NCBI RefSeq assembly: GCF_024741815.1
Contig: NZ_CP102951.1
Span: 2,185,001 to 2,249,000 of the forward strand
DNA: 64,000 bases
Direction of reading: 5' to 3'
Origin: Pseudomonas sp. LS1212
GTDB lineage: Bacteria > Pseudomonadota > Gammaproteobacteria > Pseudomonadales > Pseudomonadaceae
Numbering within the stretch: position 1 is the stretch's first letter; each line of letters opens with the position of its first letter. The notes under the pieces were generated by a model. It worked only from the letters and a program-made list of their open reading frames with translations, did no database searches and was not told the DNA's origin. Positions 30,452 to 39,668 of the stretch are shown in pieces. Both the position numbers and the translations under genes were made by a program.

Positions 30452-33400
30452 ATGACCATCGAAGAACCACTAGCCGGGAACGAGTTTACGCTCCAGGACG
30501 CTATCGACGCTTTCAATAAGCGGATTAAAGATAAAGAAGTGTCCGCTTTTTCAATGTTCGCGGCAGGGTCTCGGACCTTGTTGCCGATCTATATCTCCGG
30601 TCAGATCATGCCGGTGAACGGTGCCGACGTTGGGGTCAACTACCATATGGTGCATGCCAGCACCTCGGGTTTGTTGATCACTGTTCAGGCCTACACCAAC
30701 ATGCGCGAGGGTGACTGGATCGATGTGTTCTGGGGCAGCCCCACGGTGTCGGTCGCTTCGGGTGTGGTCGGGGCCGCAGATGTCAACAATAACGTACTGA
30801 TGTACGTCCCGGCTGCGAACATCCCGACCGGGATCAACGACTTGTTTTGCCGGGTAACCCGTGCCGGCGGTGGTAACCCGGAAGAGTCGACCCCACTGTC
30901 GGTGCTGGTCAAACTGGACTTTCCGGGCGGCACCGACCCAGAGCCGGATGCGCCCGGCCATCAGCTGTTGGTGCCGCCGGGGATCGAGGGCGACGTCAGC
31001 GAGCCGGTGGCGGTGCCGGTGACGATCGAGCCCTACCCGAACATGCGCGAGTACGACACGATCCAGCTCAGCTGGGGCGGTGAGTTTGTCTTCCATGTGG
31101 TGCAGCCGGGGGAAGTCGGCCAGTCGATCGAGATTATCGTGCCTCCCGAGACAATTCTGGCCGCTGGCGACAGTGATGCGCTGGTGGTGGTCTATCGGGT
31201 TATCGATGAGGTGCAGAACGTCTCCAGCGACTGGTCGCTGCGCGCCTTCGTTTACGTCGAGGCCAGTGGCTCGCGGTTGATGGCGCCAATCGTGGCCGAT
31301 GCCGATGAAAATGACGTGATCGACCTGGACCTGCTGGGCCAGAACGACGTCACCGTGCAGGTGATTGCCTCGCGGCCCGACTTCGCGGTGGCAGACACCG
31401 TGACCCTGACCTGGACCGGGACGACCGCACAAGGCCAGCCGGTAGAACATGTCGAGCAAAAAGCGGTTGTGATCGTCGGTCGTATTCTTGAGTTCCTGAT
31501 CCCCAATTCCAAAGTCCGGGAAATCGTCCGCAGCCGGGCCGTGGTGTCCTATGTGCTGACCAAGGCAGCGGGCGGCGCGCCGCTGCCCTCCAAGCGGGCC
31601 AGCGTCAGCGTGGTCGGCGCCGCCGTTCGCCTGCCGGCACCCACGGTACTTGAGGCGGTGGGCGGCACACTGGAACCGACGTTGGCGCAAGCCCGGGTGC
31701 AGGTGCCGGCCTACGCGGGCATGCTCGCTGGCGATGTGGTGAAGATCAGCTGGCTGGGCCTGCGGGCCAATGGCACGCCGTATCTGTTCGAGACCCAACG
31801 TACCGTCAGCAACTCGCAAGTGGGCAGGCCCTTGACCTTTACCGTGGCCGGCACGCATATCGCGATCCTCGATGGCGGCTCGCTGGAGGTGTACTACCGG
31901 GTCAGCAGCGATACTTCGCCTGCGCCGCTGGAGTCCGACCGACTGGCGTTGCAGGTAGGCGAAGCGCAGGCCGAGTTGCCCGCGCCCACCGTGCCGGCAG
32001 CCGAGAACGGCGTACTGGACCCCGATGCCGTGCCCGATGGCACCGAGGTGGTGATCGCCCCTTACAGCAACATGAAGATTGGTGACACGGTCTACCTGGA
32101 GTGGCGTGGCAGCACCGGGGCCGGCAGTTTCAGCGACTTTGTGCCGATCGGTTCGGGTGCCGTGGGCAAGGAGGTGACCTTCTGGGTGGACGCCAAGTAT
32201 ATCGAAGCCAATCGCAATGGCGAGGTCGAGGTCTGGTACCGGGTTGAACGCAGCGGTGTGCCGACCCGGACGTCAGGGCGCTTGCAGTTGCGCATTGGCG
32301 TCGCCGTTGAAGTACCGCTGGCCGCGCCGGTAGTGCTCGAGGCGGTAGGGGGGGTACTCAACCCGGGTGATGCCACACGAGGCGCCACGGTGCAGATTGC
32401 GGTCTATGACGGTATGGCGGCCGGCGACGAAGTGCACCTGAGCTGGGTGGGCGATGGCGCGGGCGGCAGTTACAGCGACTTCAAGTCCATCACCGGCAAT
32501 ACTGTCGGGCGGCCGGTGGTCTTCACCGTGCCCTATGCGTATGTGCTGGCGAACCAGAACGGCAATGTCCACGTTTTCTACCGGGTCGACCGTTTCGAGG
32601 GCGGCAGTCCGGAGTCCAGCGTGCTCACCCTGCGTGTGCAATCGGCACAACTGCCGCTGCCGAGCATCGTCCAGGCCAACGGCAACCAACTCAACCCCGA
32701 TGATGTGCTCAATGGCGCCTCGGTACGGATCGATGCCTCGGCGCAGTTGAAAGATTTCGACGTTGTTACGGTGTCATGGCTGGGTACCCCTGGTGCAGGG
32801 ACTACGACCGTCTCGCAGTCGGTCCCGGCCGGTGGCGGTGGCCAGGCATTGATCGTGACGGTGCCCTATGCCGTGGTCAACGCCAACAACGGAAACCGTA
32901 TCGCGCTGAGCTACAGCATTCGCCGCAACGCCGGCGGCCCGGAAGAGCAATCAGACGTGGTCAACTATGACGTCAACCGAGTCATTGGTGCCGGCGATCT
33001 GCGGGTCATGGGCGCGCGCTACAACCGCAATACCTACCGGGCTTCGGGTGCTTCCTATTTGATCAGTGCCTTCAATGCCAACACCAACTTGCCGTTGCTG
33101 GCCGAATGGCGATATGCCGATGAAGTGGCCTGGGTTTCTGCCACCACGTGGCGCGATACCAAGCCCTGGTTGCCCTTGCATGTCCGTTCCAGTACCGACC
33201 AGGTCACGCTCAACCCGGCCAATATCATCGGCAGTGGTAACGACACCACCATCAACGGAACGGCAGCCTTCGTTGCCCATCGTGATACGGGTGATGTGGT
33301 GGGTTGGGGCAACCCTGCCAACGGCGGTTTCATCCCTCCGACCATTATCACCATGGACGACATCGTCGAGGGGGCGTGCACGCGCAGCGCCTATGCCGCG

Positions 33401-34429
33401 CGGCGGGAAAACGGCTTTGTGGTGGTGTGGGGCAATGCCGCCGAAGGGGGCAGCCTGGGAGCTGTACCGGCCGGCGATTTTGTGTCGGTCATCAGTAATG
33501 CCATGGCATTCGCCGGTAGAAAGTCGAGCGGGCAGGTGGTGGCCTGGGGAACCGCGGCCAATGGTGCGACCGTGCCTCCGGCCATTGATCAACTGCGCGA
33601 TATCACCGATCTGTACGGTGGCGGGTCGGCGTTTGCGGCGCGCCGTGCGACGGGGCAGGTCGTGGCTTGGGGCTCCCCTGCCAACGGCGGGACGGTACCT
33701 GCCGATATCGGTGGCTTTACCGACATCGTGCGGGTTGTTGGCAGTTATGCAGCCTTTGCCGCCTTGCGCGGCAACCGCCGCGTCGTCGCCTGGGGGAATG
33801 CCGCCTACGGTGGTAACGTGCCTGCCTATGTTGCTACCTTGACGGATATCACCGAATTGTCCGGCGCCAACGCGCGCGCTTTCACGGCGCTGCGGGCCAC
33901 CGGCCAGGTCGTGGCTTGGGGCGATATCAATTATGGTGCTCTGGTGCCGGACCTGATCAAGTCCTTGACCGATATCGTTGAGGTCACCAGCACCTGGCGC
34001 GCCTTTGCCGCTCGCCGGCGCAACGGCCATGTGGTGGCCTGGGGGACAGCCGCCGAAGGCGGGGTGGTGCCAGACCCGATTGCCAGCTTGTCGGATATTG
34101 TCCAGGTGGTTGGCAGCGCAATGAGTTTTGCCGCACTGCGCCGAAATGGAACGGTGGTCGCCTGGGGCAATGTAACCACTGGCGGCGACACGTCGGCGGT
34201 GGTCGGTCAGTTGACCAACGTGCGGGCCATTTATGCCAACTCCCACGGGTTCACGGCCTTGACCTCCGATGGCCGGGTCGTGACCTGGGGGCAACCGGCC
34301 GGTGGAGGCGACAGCAGCGCCGTGCAAGACAGGCTGCGCGGCCAGGTGTCCTATCAAACCGCACCAGGACTGGCGGCCAGTAGCAACGTGAGCGCTGCCC
34401 AACCGGTATCCGCTTCTCTGGTTTCATAA
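30452..34429 (+). CDS. Giant Ig-like-repeat protein fused to an RCC1-like propeller
   Basis: 1325 residues. The first part (about 1-845) is paralogous to the previous protein, with seven Ig-like units and the shared TSGLLI-VQAYTNMREGDWI block. A linker (about 845-930) leads into nine repeats of about 50 residues, each carrying a form of G-x-VVAWG (GWGNP, VWGNA, AWGTA, AWGSP, AWGNA, AWGDI, AWGTA, AWGNV, TWGQP). These match RCC1-type beta-propeller blades, FxALRxxGxVVAWGxxxxGGxVPxxIxxLxDI. No signal peptide. Start chosen at 30452 by the strong TGGAGG site. The propeller probably serves as a binding tip; RCC1-like proteins occur among bacterial effectors. Function not known. Confidence 0.85.
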   Translation: MTIEEPLAGNEFTLQDAIDAFNKRIKDKEVSAFSMFAAGSRTLLPIYISGQIMPVNGADVGVNYHMVHASTSGLLITVQAYTNMREGDWIDVFWGSPTVSVASGVVGAADVNNNVLMYVPAANIPTGINDLFCRVTRAGGGNPEESTPLSVLVKLDFPGGTDPEPDAPGHQLLVPPGIEGDVSEPVAVPVTIEPYPNMREYDTIQLSWGGEFVFHVVQPGEVGQSIEIIVPPETILAAGDSDALVVVYRVIDEVQNVSSDWSLRAFVYVEASGSRLMAPIVADADENDVIDLDLLGQNDVTVQVIASRPDFAVADTVTLTWTGTTAQGQPVEHVEQKAVVIVGRILEFLIPNSKVREIVRSRAVVSYVLTKAAGGAPLPSKRASVSVVGAAVRLPAPTVLEAVGGTLEPTLAQARVQVPAYAGMLAGDVVKISWLGLRANGTPYLFETQRTVSNSQVGRPLTFTVAGTHIAILDGGSLEVYYRVSSDTSPAPLESDRLALQVGEAQAELPAPTVPAAENGVLDPDAVPDGTEVVIAPYSNMKIGDTVYLEWRGSTGAGSFSDFVPIGSGAVGKEVTFWVDAKYIEANRNGEVEVWYRVERSGVPTRTSGRLQLRIGVAVEVPLAAPVVLEAVGGVLNPGDATRGATVQIAVYDGMAAGDEVHLSWVGDGAGGSYSDFKSITGNTVGRPVVFTVPYAYVLANQNGNVHVFYRVDRFEGGSPESSVLTLRVQSAQLPLPSIVQANGNQLNPDDVLNGASVRIDASAQLKDFDVVTVSWLGTPGAGTTTVSQSVPAGGGGQALIVTVPYAVVNANNGNRIALSYSIRRNAGGPEEQSDVVNYDVNRVIGAGDLRVMGARYNRNTYRASGASYLISAFNANTNLPLLAEWRYADEVAWVSATTWRDTKPWLPLHVRSSTDQVTLNPANIIGSGNDTTINGTAAFVAHRDTGDVVGWGNPANGGFIPPTIITMDDIVEGACTRSAYAARRENGFVVVWGNAAEGGSLGAVPAGDFVSVISNAMAFAGRKSSGQVVAWGTAANGATVPPAIDQLRDITDLYGGGSAFAARRATGQVVAWGSPANGGTVPADIGGFTDIVRVVGSYAAFAALRGNRRVVAWGNAAYGGNVPAYVATLTDITELSGANARAFTALRATGQVVAWGDINYGALVPDLIKSLTDIVEVTSTWRAFAARRRNGHVVAWGTAAEGGVVPDPIASLSDIVQVVGSAMSFAALRRNGTVVAWGNVTTGGDTSAVVGQLTNVRAIYANSHGFTALTSDGRVVTWGQPAGGGDSSAVQDRLRGQVSYQTAPGLAASSNVSAAQPVSASLVS

Positions 34430-34449
34430 CGCATCCCAACCCGGAATGA

Positions 34450-34478
34450 CACTCGGCGCGCCGTGAGGGCGCCGAGTG
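34450..34478 (+). repeat. Hairpin between Ig-repeat genes 2 and 3
   Basis: Perfect ten-base stem CACTCGGCGC/GCGCCGAGTG with a nine-base loop and no T-run. It lies 27 bases before the next start, so it could partly uncouple expression of the downstream genes. Confidence 0.5.
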
Positions 34479-34504
34479 CCCGACAGCTCATGAGGTGATG
34501 AAAA

Positions 34505-35419
34505 ATGTCCACGATCAATCAGACGCTACCGCTCCCTTTGGTGGATCAAGCCCAGGACAACGCCCTGGACCCTGCCGATGTGCCGCAGGGCGCAACCGTG
34601 CGGATACGGCCCTATACCGGCATGGCGTATCGCGACTCGGTGACGTTCTTTTGGCAGTCCGATACCCCGGGGGGCAGTGACAGTGATTCGCTGCCGATCA
34701 GCCAGAGCGCGGTGGGCAGAGATGTCACCTTTACCGTCGCTGCGGCCAAGGTCGCCGCCAGCCTTGGTAGCGACGTCCGGGTGCGCTACGAAGTCCAGCG
34801 CTATCAAGGCGCTCTGGATTCTTCGGTCGTTCTCACCCTGGCAATCAAGGCCGGCTTCGAAGGTGCGGTCACCTTTGACCTGAGCCCCCACAACTATGTT
34901 GTCGCCGAAAAGCCGCCGCTTCAGACGCCGGCCTTTGCGCACCTGTTGCGTCCGGCTACATGGGGCGTCGCACCTTACCTTTACCGCAGCAGCAATACCG
35001 CGATCGCCACGGTCGATAACAGGGGTGAACTCACCGCCGTTAGCAATGGCCAATGCACGATTACCGCCACCGATAGCCTGGGGGTGTCAAAAAGCTACGC
35101 ACTGACGGTCAGGGGCATCCAGCAACTGCATTTTCTCAGTACCGGGGCCAACTGGCAGGGGATGTCCAACGTCTGCGCAGCGGCTGGCCTGGACCCGATA
35201 AGCCTGGTGCAGATCAAGCGCCTGTGGACGTTGTATTACCCCAGCAGCGGGCCGGTGGCGAGCTACCTGGATTGGTTGGGCTACCCCTTCTGGACGGGTG
35301 ACTCGCTGGGTGCCGGCACCGCCTGGGTTTACTACCTGGACGGTGAGTCGCTCCACGGCAACGCCAGCGGAGAAAGCACCGATCAGATGTGGCAGGTACT
35401 GGGCGCCTCGCGCGGTTAA
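34505..35419 (+). CDS. Short Ig-like/BIG2 protein of the same family
   Basis: 304 residues. One Ig-like unit (DNALDPADVPQGATVRIRPYTGMAYRDSV..., about 18-115) matches the repeats of the two giants. A BIG2-like domain follows (SSNTAIATVDNRGELTAVSNG, about 160-205), then a tip of about 95 residues (GANWQGMSNVCAAAGL...WVYYLDGESLHGN). Same order of domains as the C-terminal third of the first giant, so it looks like a truncated or 'mini' version. GAGGTGATGAAAA precedes the ATG. No signal peptide. Function unknown. Confidence 0.8.
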   Translation: MSTINQTLPLPLVDQAQDNALDPADVPQGATVRIRPYTGMAYRDSVTFFWQSDTPGGSDSDSLPISQSAVGRDVTFTVAAAKVAASLGSDVRVRYEVQRYQGALDSSVVLTLAIKAGFEGAVTFDLSPHNYVVAEKPPLQTPAFAHLLRPATWGVAPYLYRSSNTAIATVDNRGELTAVSNGQCTITATDSLGVSKSYALTVRGIQQLHFLSTGANWQGMSNVCAAAGLDPISLVQIKRLWTLYYPSSGPVASYLDWLGYPFWTGDSLGAGTAWVYYLDGESLHGNASGESTDQMWQVLGASRG

Positions 35420-35455
35420 TCCCCGGGGCAGGATTGCCAAAAGGAGAGGGCTGTC

Positions 35456-36790
35456 ATGTCGATGAATATTTCGCGTCTTTGCATCGCGCTGCTGGCGCTG
35501 CTGCTGATCGCCGGTACCGCGCAAGCGGTGACCGGCCCCGAAACCGCGCAACTGTTGAACAGGCGCTATGCCCTGACGCCGGCCGAGTGTGCCGGCAACA
35601 ATCCCCCTTACTTTTGCAGTGGGGTACTGGCCCGGCCGGTACCGGCTGATCATGGCCAGGCGTTCTGGAAGCACGGCCCCGAGGCGATTGCCGAGGGTGC
35701 CGAGCGCTTTGCCTACCTGCGCACCGATGGCGTGACGAGCACGTTGGAGCATAGAAGTGGCTACGTGTTTGCCGACCGGTTCACCGCCATCAGCCAGGAC
35801 AAGGCCTATGAGCTGCAAGGCGACGACGGGGCGGGACGGCCCGATGAGTTACTGATTAAAAACTGGGATGAGCAAAGCCCCGGGCCGCTCCCCTTGCAGG
35901 GCCTGTTTTACGACGTGACGCAAAGCGGTGCGCTGCTGGCGGCGCAACGCGATCAGCTCGCCTATTACCAGGTAACGCAGGAGTGGTTACCGATTCTGCG
36001 CATGGACTTGAACGATGGGCAAGACAAGGTGTTCGGGTTCAATCAGCAGGACCAACTCTATGTCGGTTACCAGGTAGCCTCCAGGCTCAACGCACGCTAC
36101 GCCGATACCTCGCCGACCTGCCGCGATGGTCGGGCGGCGTTCTATTGCAATGGTGTGTTAATACGAACGACGGATGTGGGCGCCTTTCACGCCTGGAACC
36201 CCAGTCCGAATTCGGACAGGATCAATGGCGTGTCGTTCAGCTACCTGCGTGCCGATACCGATGTGATGAAAGTATACAAGGCGCAGGGTTTCGTGCTCCG
36301 GGAGATGGCGGCGCCCGTCGGTCACCCCTTGACCCTGGCGTGTATCTATCCGGTCGATACCGGCACGGGCGCCGCAGGACCGGGCGCCGCTTGCACCTTC
36401 AGAAGCGTTTGCGCACAGCTTGGCGTGACGAGCGTGACGCAATGGCTGCAGCGTTATTCGGCAAGCCCTCATTCGAGTTGTGCCTTCCAGCCCGACCCCA
36501 CGCAGCTTCAGTTAAACGCCGATATTCGTCCGGTGGCGGGTGATGCCTACGGCTGGAATGAAATCATGTTCGCCGCTTGGCCGCAGAATATCCCCGAGCA
36601 GCTGCCGCTCGAGGCGTTTATCTATAGCGCTACGTCGCACGTGCCAGGCAACGGCCTGGCCGGTGGCCAGCATTTCCAGCGCGACTACTTTGGCGAAACC
36701 GGGCGCTACCTGCCGTTGTTGCGCGTGACGTTGACTGCCGCCAACGGGCAAATTTTTACCTTCGAACCCCAGACACAGAACCTTCAATAA
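35456..36790 (+). CDS. Halovibrin-like secreted protein, copy 1 (putative NAD+-glycohydrolase family)
   Basis: 444 residues with a clear signal peptide (MSMNISRLCIALLALLLIAG, cut after TAQA). It contains two related halves. Half 1 carries NRRYALTPAECAGNNPPYFC and DELLIKNWDEQ-PLPLQGLFYD. Half 2 carries NARYADTSPTCRDGRAAFYC, FHAWNPSPNSDRINGVSFSYLRAD and WNEIMFAAWPQNIPEQLPLEAFIY. Half 2 strongly resembles Vibrio halovibrin (HvnA/HvnB), reported as secreted NAD+-glycohydrolases. AAAGGAGAGGGCTGTC precedes the ATG. Paralogous to the next gene. Enzymatic activity here is inferred from the family only. Confidence 0.85.
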   Translation: MSMNISRLCIALLALLLIAGTAQAVTGPETAQLLNRRYALTPAECAGNNPPYFCSGVLARPVPADHGQAFWKHGPEAIAEGAERFAYLRTDGVTSTLEHRSGYVFADRFTAISQDKAYELQGDDGAGRPDELLIKNWDEQSPGPLPLQGLFYDVTQSGALLAAQRDQLAYYQVTQEWLPILRMDLNDGQDKVFGFNQQDQLYVGYQVASRLNARYADTSPTCRDGRAAFYCNGVLIRTTDVGAFHAWNPSPNSDRINGVSFSYLRADTDVMKVYKAQGFVLREMAAPVGHPLTLACIYPVDTGTGAAGPGAACTFRSVCAQLGVTSVTQWLQRYSASPHSSCAFQPDPTQLQLNADIRPVAGDAYGWNEIMFAAWPQNIPEQLPLEAFIYSATSHVPGNGLAGGQHFQRDYFGETGRYLPLLRVTLTAANGQIFTFEPQTQNLQ

Positions 36791-36851
36791 ACCCGGACGG
36801 CCATGAGTCAGGCAGTGGGCCACTGTACTTTAGTCAAAGGAGAAGACTGTC

Positions 36852-38153
36852 ATGTCGCTGAGCCTTCCGCGCTTTATGGTTGTGCTGCTGGCACTGGTGC
36901 TGATCGCCGGTACCGCGCAAGCGGTGACCGGCCCCGAAACCGCGCAACTGTTGAACAGGCGCTACAACATCGTTGCAGCCACGTGCGCGGTCAACAATCC
37001 CCCTTACTTTTGCAATGGGGTACTGGCCCGACCGGTGCCGGCCGATCATGGTCGGGAATTTTGGCGGCATGGCCCGGAGGCCATCGGCCTGGGGGCCGAG
37101 CGCTTTGCCTACCTGCGCGCCGATGGCATCACCAGTACGCTGGGGCACAAAAGCGGCTATGTGTTTGCCGACCGGTTCACTGCCATCAGCCAAGGCAAGG
37201 ACTATGACGTTCAGGGGGACGATGGCGCCTCAAGGCCCGATGAGTTGCTGGTCAGGAACTGGGACGAGCAACTCCCGGCGCGGCTGCCCTTGCAAGCCTT
37301 GTTTTACGACGTGACACAAGTCGGCTCGCTGCTCAGTGCGCAACGTGACCAACGCGATTATTACCGGGCGACGGGGGAGTGGTTGCCGGTGCTGCGCATG
37401 GACTTGAACGATGGGCAGCGCAACGTCTTTGGCTTCAATCAGAAAGATCAACTCTATGTCGGTTATCAGCTCGCCTCCAGGCTCAATGCACGCTATAGCG
37501 ATACCGCGTCGACCTGTCGCGATGGCCGGGCGGCATTTTATTGCAATGGGGTGTTGATCCGAGGCGCGGCGGCGTCGCCTGGTTTTCATGCCTGGAACCC
37601 CAGCCCCAACTCGGTGGGGCGCAACGGTGTGTCGTTCAGCTATGTAAGGGCGGATGTCGGCACGGTCCAGTTGGCGGGGGTGCAAGGGTTCATCTTCACG
37701 GAATCATTTGCACCCGTCAGTTATCCGGCGACACTGCGTTGTGCCTATCCCGCCAACGCCGGGACCAGTGGTATCCCCAATAGCTGCAGAGGGTTTTGCG
37801 ACGCCGAGAACATTACGACCGTGGCTGCCTGGCGTGCGCGCTATGCAAGCAGCCCTGGCAGCAGTTGTGCTTTCAGTCCCGGCGCGGCGCAATACCAACT
37901 CAACATCGACGTGCGTGCACATGGCGGGAGCTGGAATGAAATCATCCTCGCGGCCTGGCCACAGAACATCCCCACGCAGATTCCCCTCGAAGCGTTCTTC
38001 TACACCGCGGGGAGTGCCGCCTTGTCCGGCGCTCAGTACATCCAGCGCGACTATTACCAGCAGACAGGGCGTTACTTGCCGATTGTGCGGGTGACCTTGA
38101 CGGCACCAGCCGGCCAGGTGTTTGCCTATGATCCGCAAGACCAGAATATCTAG
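36852..38153 (+). CDS. Halovibrin-like secreted protein, copy 2
   Basis: 433 residues, tandem paralog of the previous gene with the same signal-peptide/two-half architecture (TAQAVTGPETAQLLNRRY; FHAWNPSPNSVGRNGVSFSY; SWNEIILAAWPQNIPTQIPLEAFFY). Six or more Cys residues (for example CAVNNPPYFC, CRDGRAAFYC, SCRGFCDAEN) suit a disulfide-bonded exoprotein. Nearly identical ribosome site to copy 1 (AAAGGAGAAGACTGTC). Spacing of 61 bases suggests co-transcription. Last gene of the five-gene accessory block. Confidence 0.85.
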   Translation: MSLSLPRFMVVLLALVLIAGTAQAVTGPETAQLLNRRYNIVAATCAVNNPPYFCNGVLARPVPADHGREFWRHGPEAIGLGAERFAYLRADGITSTLGHKSGYVFADRFTAISQGKDYDVQGDDGASRPDELLVRNWDEQLPARLPLQALFYDVTQVGSLLSAQRDQRDYYRATGEWLPVLRMDLNDGQRNVFGFNQKDQLYVGYQLASRLNARYSDTASTCRDGRAAFYCNGVLIRGAAASPGFHAWNPSPNSVGRNGVSFSYVRADVGTVQLAGVQGFIFTESFAPVSYPATLRCAYPANAGTSGIPNSCRGFCDAENITTVAAWRARYASSPGSSCAFSPGAAQYQLNIDVRAHGGSWNEIILAAWPQNIPTQIPLEAFFYTAGSAALSGAQYIQRDYYQQTGRYLPIVRVTLTAPAGQVFAYDPQDQNI

Positions 38154-38227
38154 GAAGGACTGCCAGTGTTTGGATGTGTTGCTCTTTACAAGGGGGGCTT
38201 GTCGCCACCCCTTGTAAACACCGGTGT

Positions 38228-39334
38228 TCAGGCCAGCGCCTGGGTGGTCTGGTGCAGACGCAACTGAGCGGCTGCTCGGCGCAGCAAGGCCTCGGTGGCT
38301 TCCCAACCCAGGCAGCCATCGGTCACCGATACACCGTAGCGCAATGACGGGCCCAGCGCCTGGCAGCCTTCGAACAGATGACTTTCAAGCATCATCCCGA
38401 CCAGCGAGCGGTCGCCCTGCAGGCGTTGCTCAAGCACGTCGTTGAACACCTGCGGCTGGCGCAACGGGTCTTTGCCGCTATTGGCATGGCTGCAGTCGAC
38501 CATGATCCGCACCGGGATCGCCGCCTTGGCGAGGTCGTGATGGACCTGGGCAATGTTTTGCCGATCATGGTTCGGCCCACGATGACCACCGCGCAGCACC
38601 AGGTGCGTGTCCGGGTTGCCCTGGGTTTCGATTATCGCCGGATGCCCCTGGGCATCGACGCCGAAGTGTCGGTGTGGGTGCGCTGCGCTGCGCATGGCAT
38701 CGCAGGCAATGCCGACGCCGCCGTCGGTGCCGTTCTTGAAGCCGACCGGCAGCGCCAGGCCGCTGACCATTTCCCGGTGAATTTGCGACTCGGTGGTGCG
38801 CGCACCAATGGCGGCCCAACTGAGCAGGTCGTCGAAGTAGCCGGCGGCCATGGGTTGCAGCAGTTCGGTGGCAATCGGCAGGCCGAGCCTGAGCATTTCG
38901 CGCATCAATTCGCGGGACAGGGTCAGGCCGCCGACCATGTCGTCACTGCCATCCAGGCGCGGGTCGTAGGCCAGGCCTTTCCAGCCGACGGTGGTGCGGG
39001 GTTTTTCCACGTAGGCGCGCATGACCAGCAGCATCTGATCGCTGACATCGCGGGACAGGTTGGCCAGGCGGCCGGCGTATTCCAGCGCCGATTGCGGGTC
39101 GTGGATCGAGCACGGGCCGACCACCAACAGCAGGCGTGAATCCTTGCCATCGAGAATGGCGCGCACGGCGTTTCGATGAGCGATGACTTGCTCATGCAGG
39201 GCGGCAGTGAGGGGCACTTGTTGCTTGAGGCCCAAGGTGCTGGGCAGGCGTTGGCTGACGACGGTGTTGGCAGCCAGGGACAGGTTTTGTGGCTGCAGGT
39301 GAGTCAGGGGCAGAGCGCAGATGGACGAGTTCAT
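38228..39334 (-). CDS. 3-deoxy-7-phosphoheptulonate synthase, class I (AroF/G/H type)
   Basis: 368 residues. Class I DAHP synthase motifs: LLLVVGPCSIHDPQSALEYA (about 69-88), RAYVEKPRTTVGWKGL, GARTTESQIHREMVSGL, PVGFKNGTDGG and DCSHANSGKDP. It condenses PEP and erythrose 4-phosphate in the first step of aromatic amino acid synthesis. The ATG at 39334 is chosen because the frame opening upstream (39436) does not match the family. It is preceded by two small leader ORFs and a terminator (39384-39803) that point to attenuation by aromatic amino acids. Which isoform (Phe-, Tyr- or Trp-sensitive) cannot be decided by eye. Confidence 0.93.
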   Translation of the reverse strand: MNSSICALPLTHLQPQNLSLAANTVVSQRLPSTLGLKQQVPLTAALHEQVIAHRNAVRAILDGKDSRLLLVVGPCSIHDPQSALEYAGRLANLSRDVSDQMLLVMRAYVEKPRTTVGWKGLAYDPRLDGSDDMVGGLTLSRELMREMLRLGLPIATELLQPMAAGYFDDLLSWAAIGARTTESQIHREMVSGLALPVGFKNGTDGGVGIACDAMRSAAHPHRHFGVDAQGHPAIIETQGNPDTHLVLRGGHRGPNHDRQNIAQVHHDLAKAAIPVRIMVDCSHANSGKDPLRQPQVFNDVLEQRLQGDRSLVGMMLESHLFEGCQALGPSLRYGVSVTDGCLGWEATEALLRRAAAQLRLHQTTQALA

Positions 39335-39383
39335 GTTCGGGCTTCCCAGGGTTGGCGGCGGGTGCTTTCCCGCGCGCTCGACC

Positions 39384-39536
39384 CTATTGAGGTGTTCGAC
39401 AATTGGCCGTATTGGCGTCGTGTGTGTGCTTGCCACCTGTGAGTGACCGATCGGAGGCGGCAGGCTGTCCCGAACGGAACTGGCTAAATCGCCAGGCGGT
39501 GTTGTTGTCGTAGCGGTAATAGGTGGTGTAGTTCAT
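39384..39536 (-). CDS. Tyr-rich small ORF between the attenuator and DAHP synthase
   Basis: 50 residues starting MNYTTYYRYDNNTAWRF: four of the first nine residues are Tyr, with Trp and Phe following. GAGGAATACGCC lies before the ATG. It ends 49 bases before the synthase start and lies after the terminator at 39582-39620, so it would be read only on the readthrough transcript. Leader-peptide function is inferred from composition and position. Confidence 0.6.
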   Translation of the reverse strand: MNYTTYYRYDNNTAWRFSQFRSGQPAASDRSLTGGKHTHDANTANCRTPQ

Positions 39537-39581
39537 GGCGTATTCCTCAAGTTCAGTGTCAGTTCGATGTTGCAGGGGCTG

Positions 39582-39620
39582 AAAAAACAAAACCCCCGGT
39601 CGGGAGGCCGGCCGGGGGTT
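39582..39620 (-). terminator. Intrinsic terminator acting as probable attenuator of the DAHP synthase
   Basis: On the minus strand AACCCCCGGCCGG pairs with CCGACCGGGGGTT (one G-U pair) over a four-base loop, followed by TTGTTTTTTC. It comes directly after leader peptide 1 and before the Tyr-rich ORF, as in a transcription attenuator. Confidence 0.85.
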
Positions 39621-39668
39621 GAGAATTCTCTGTCAGGCGACCCCTAAGTAGTGGGCGCCGTGTGGGTA

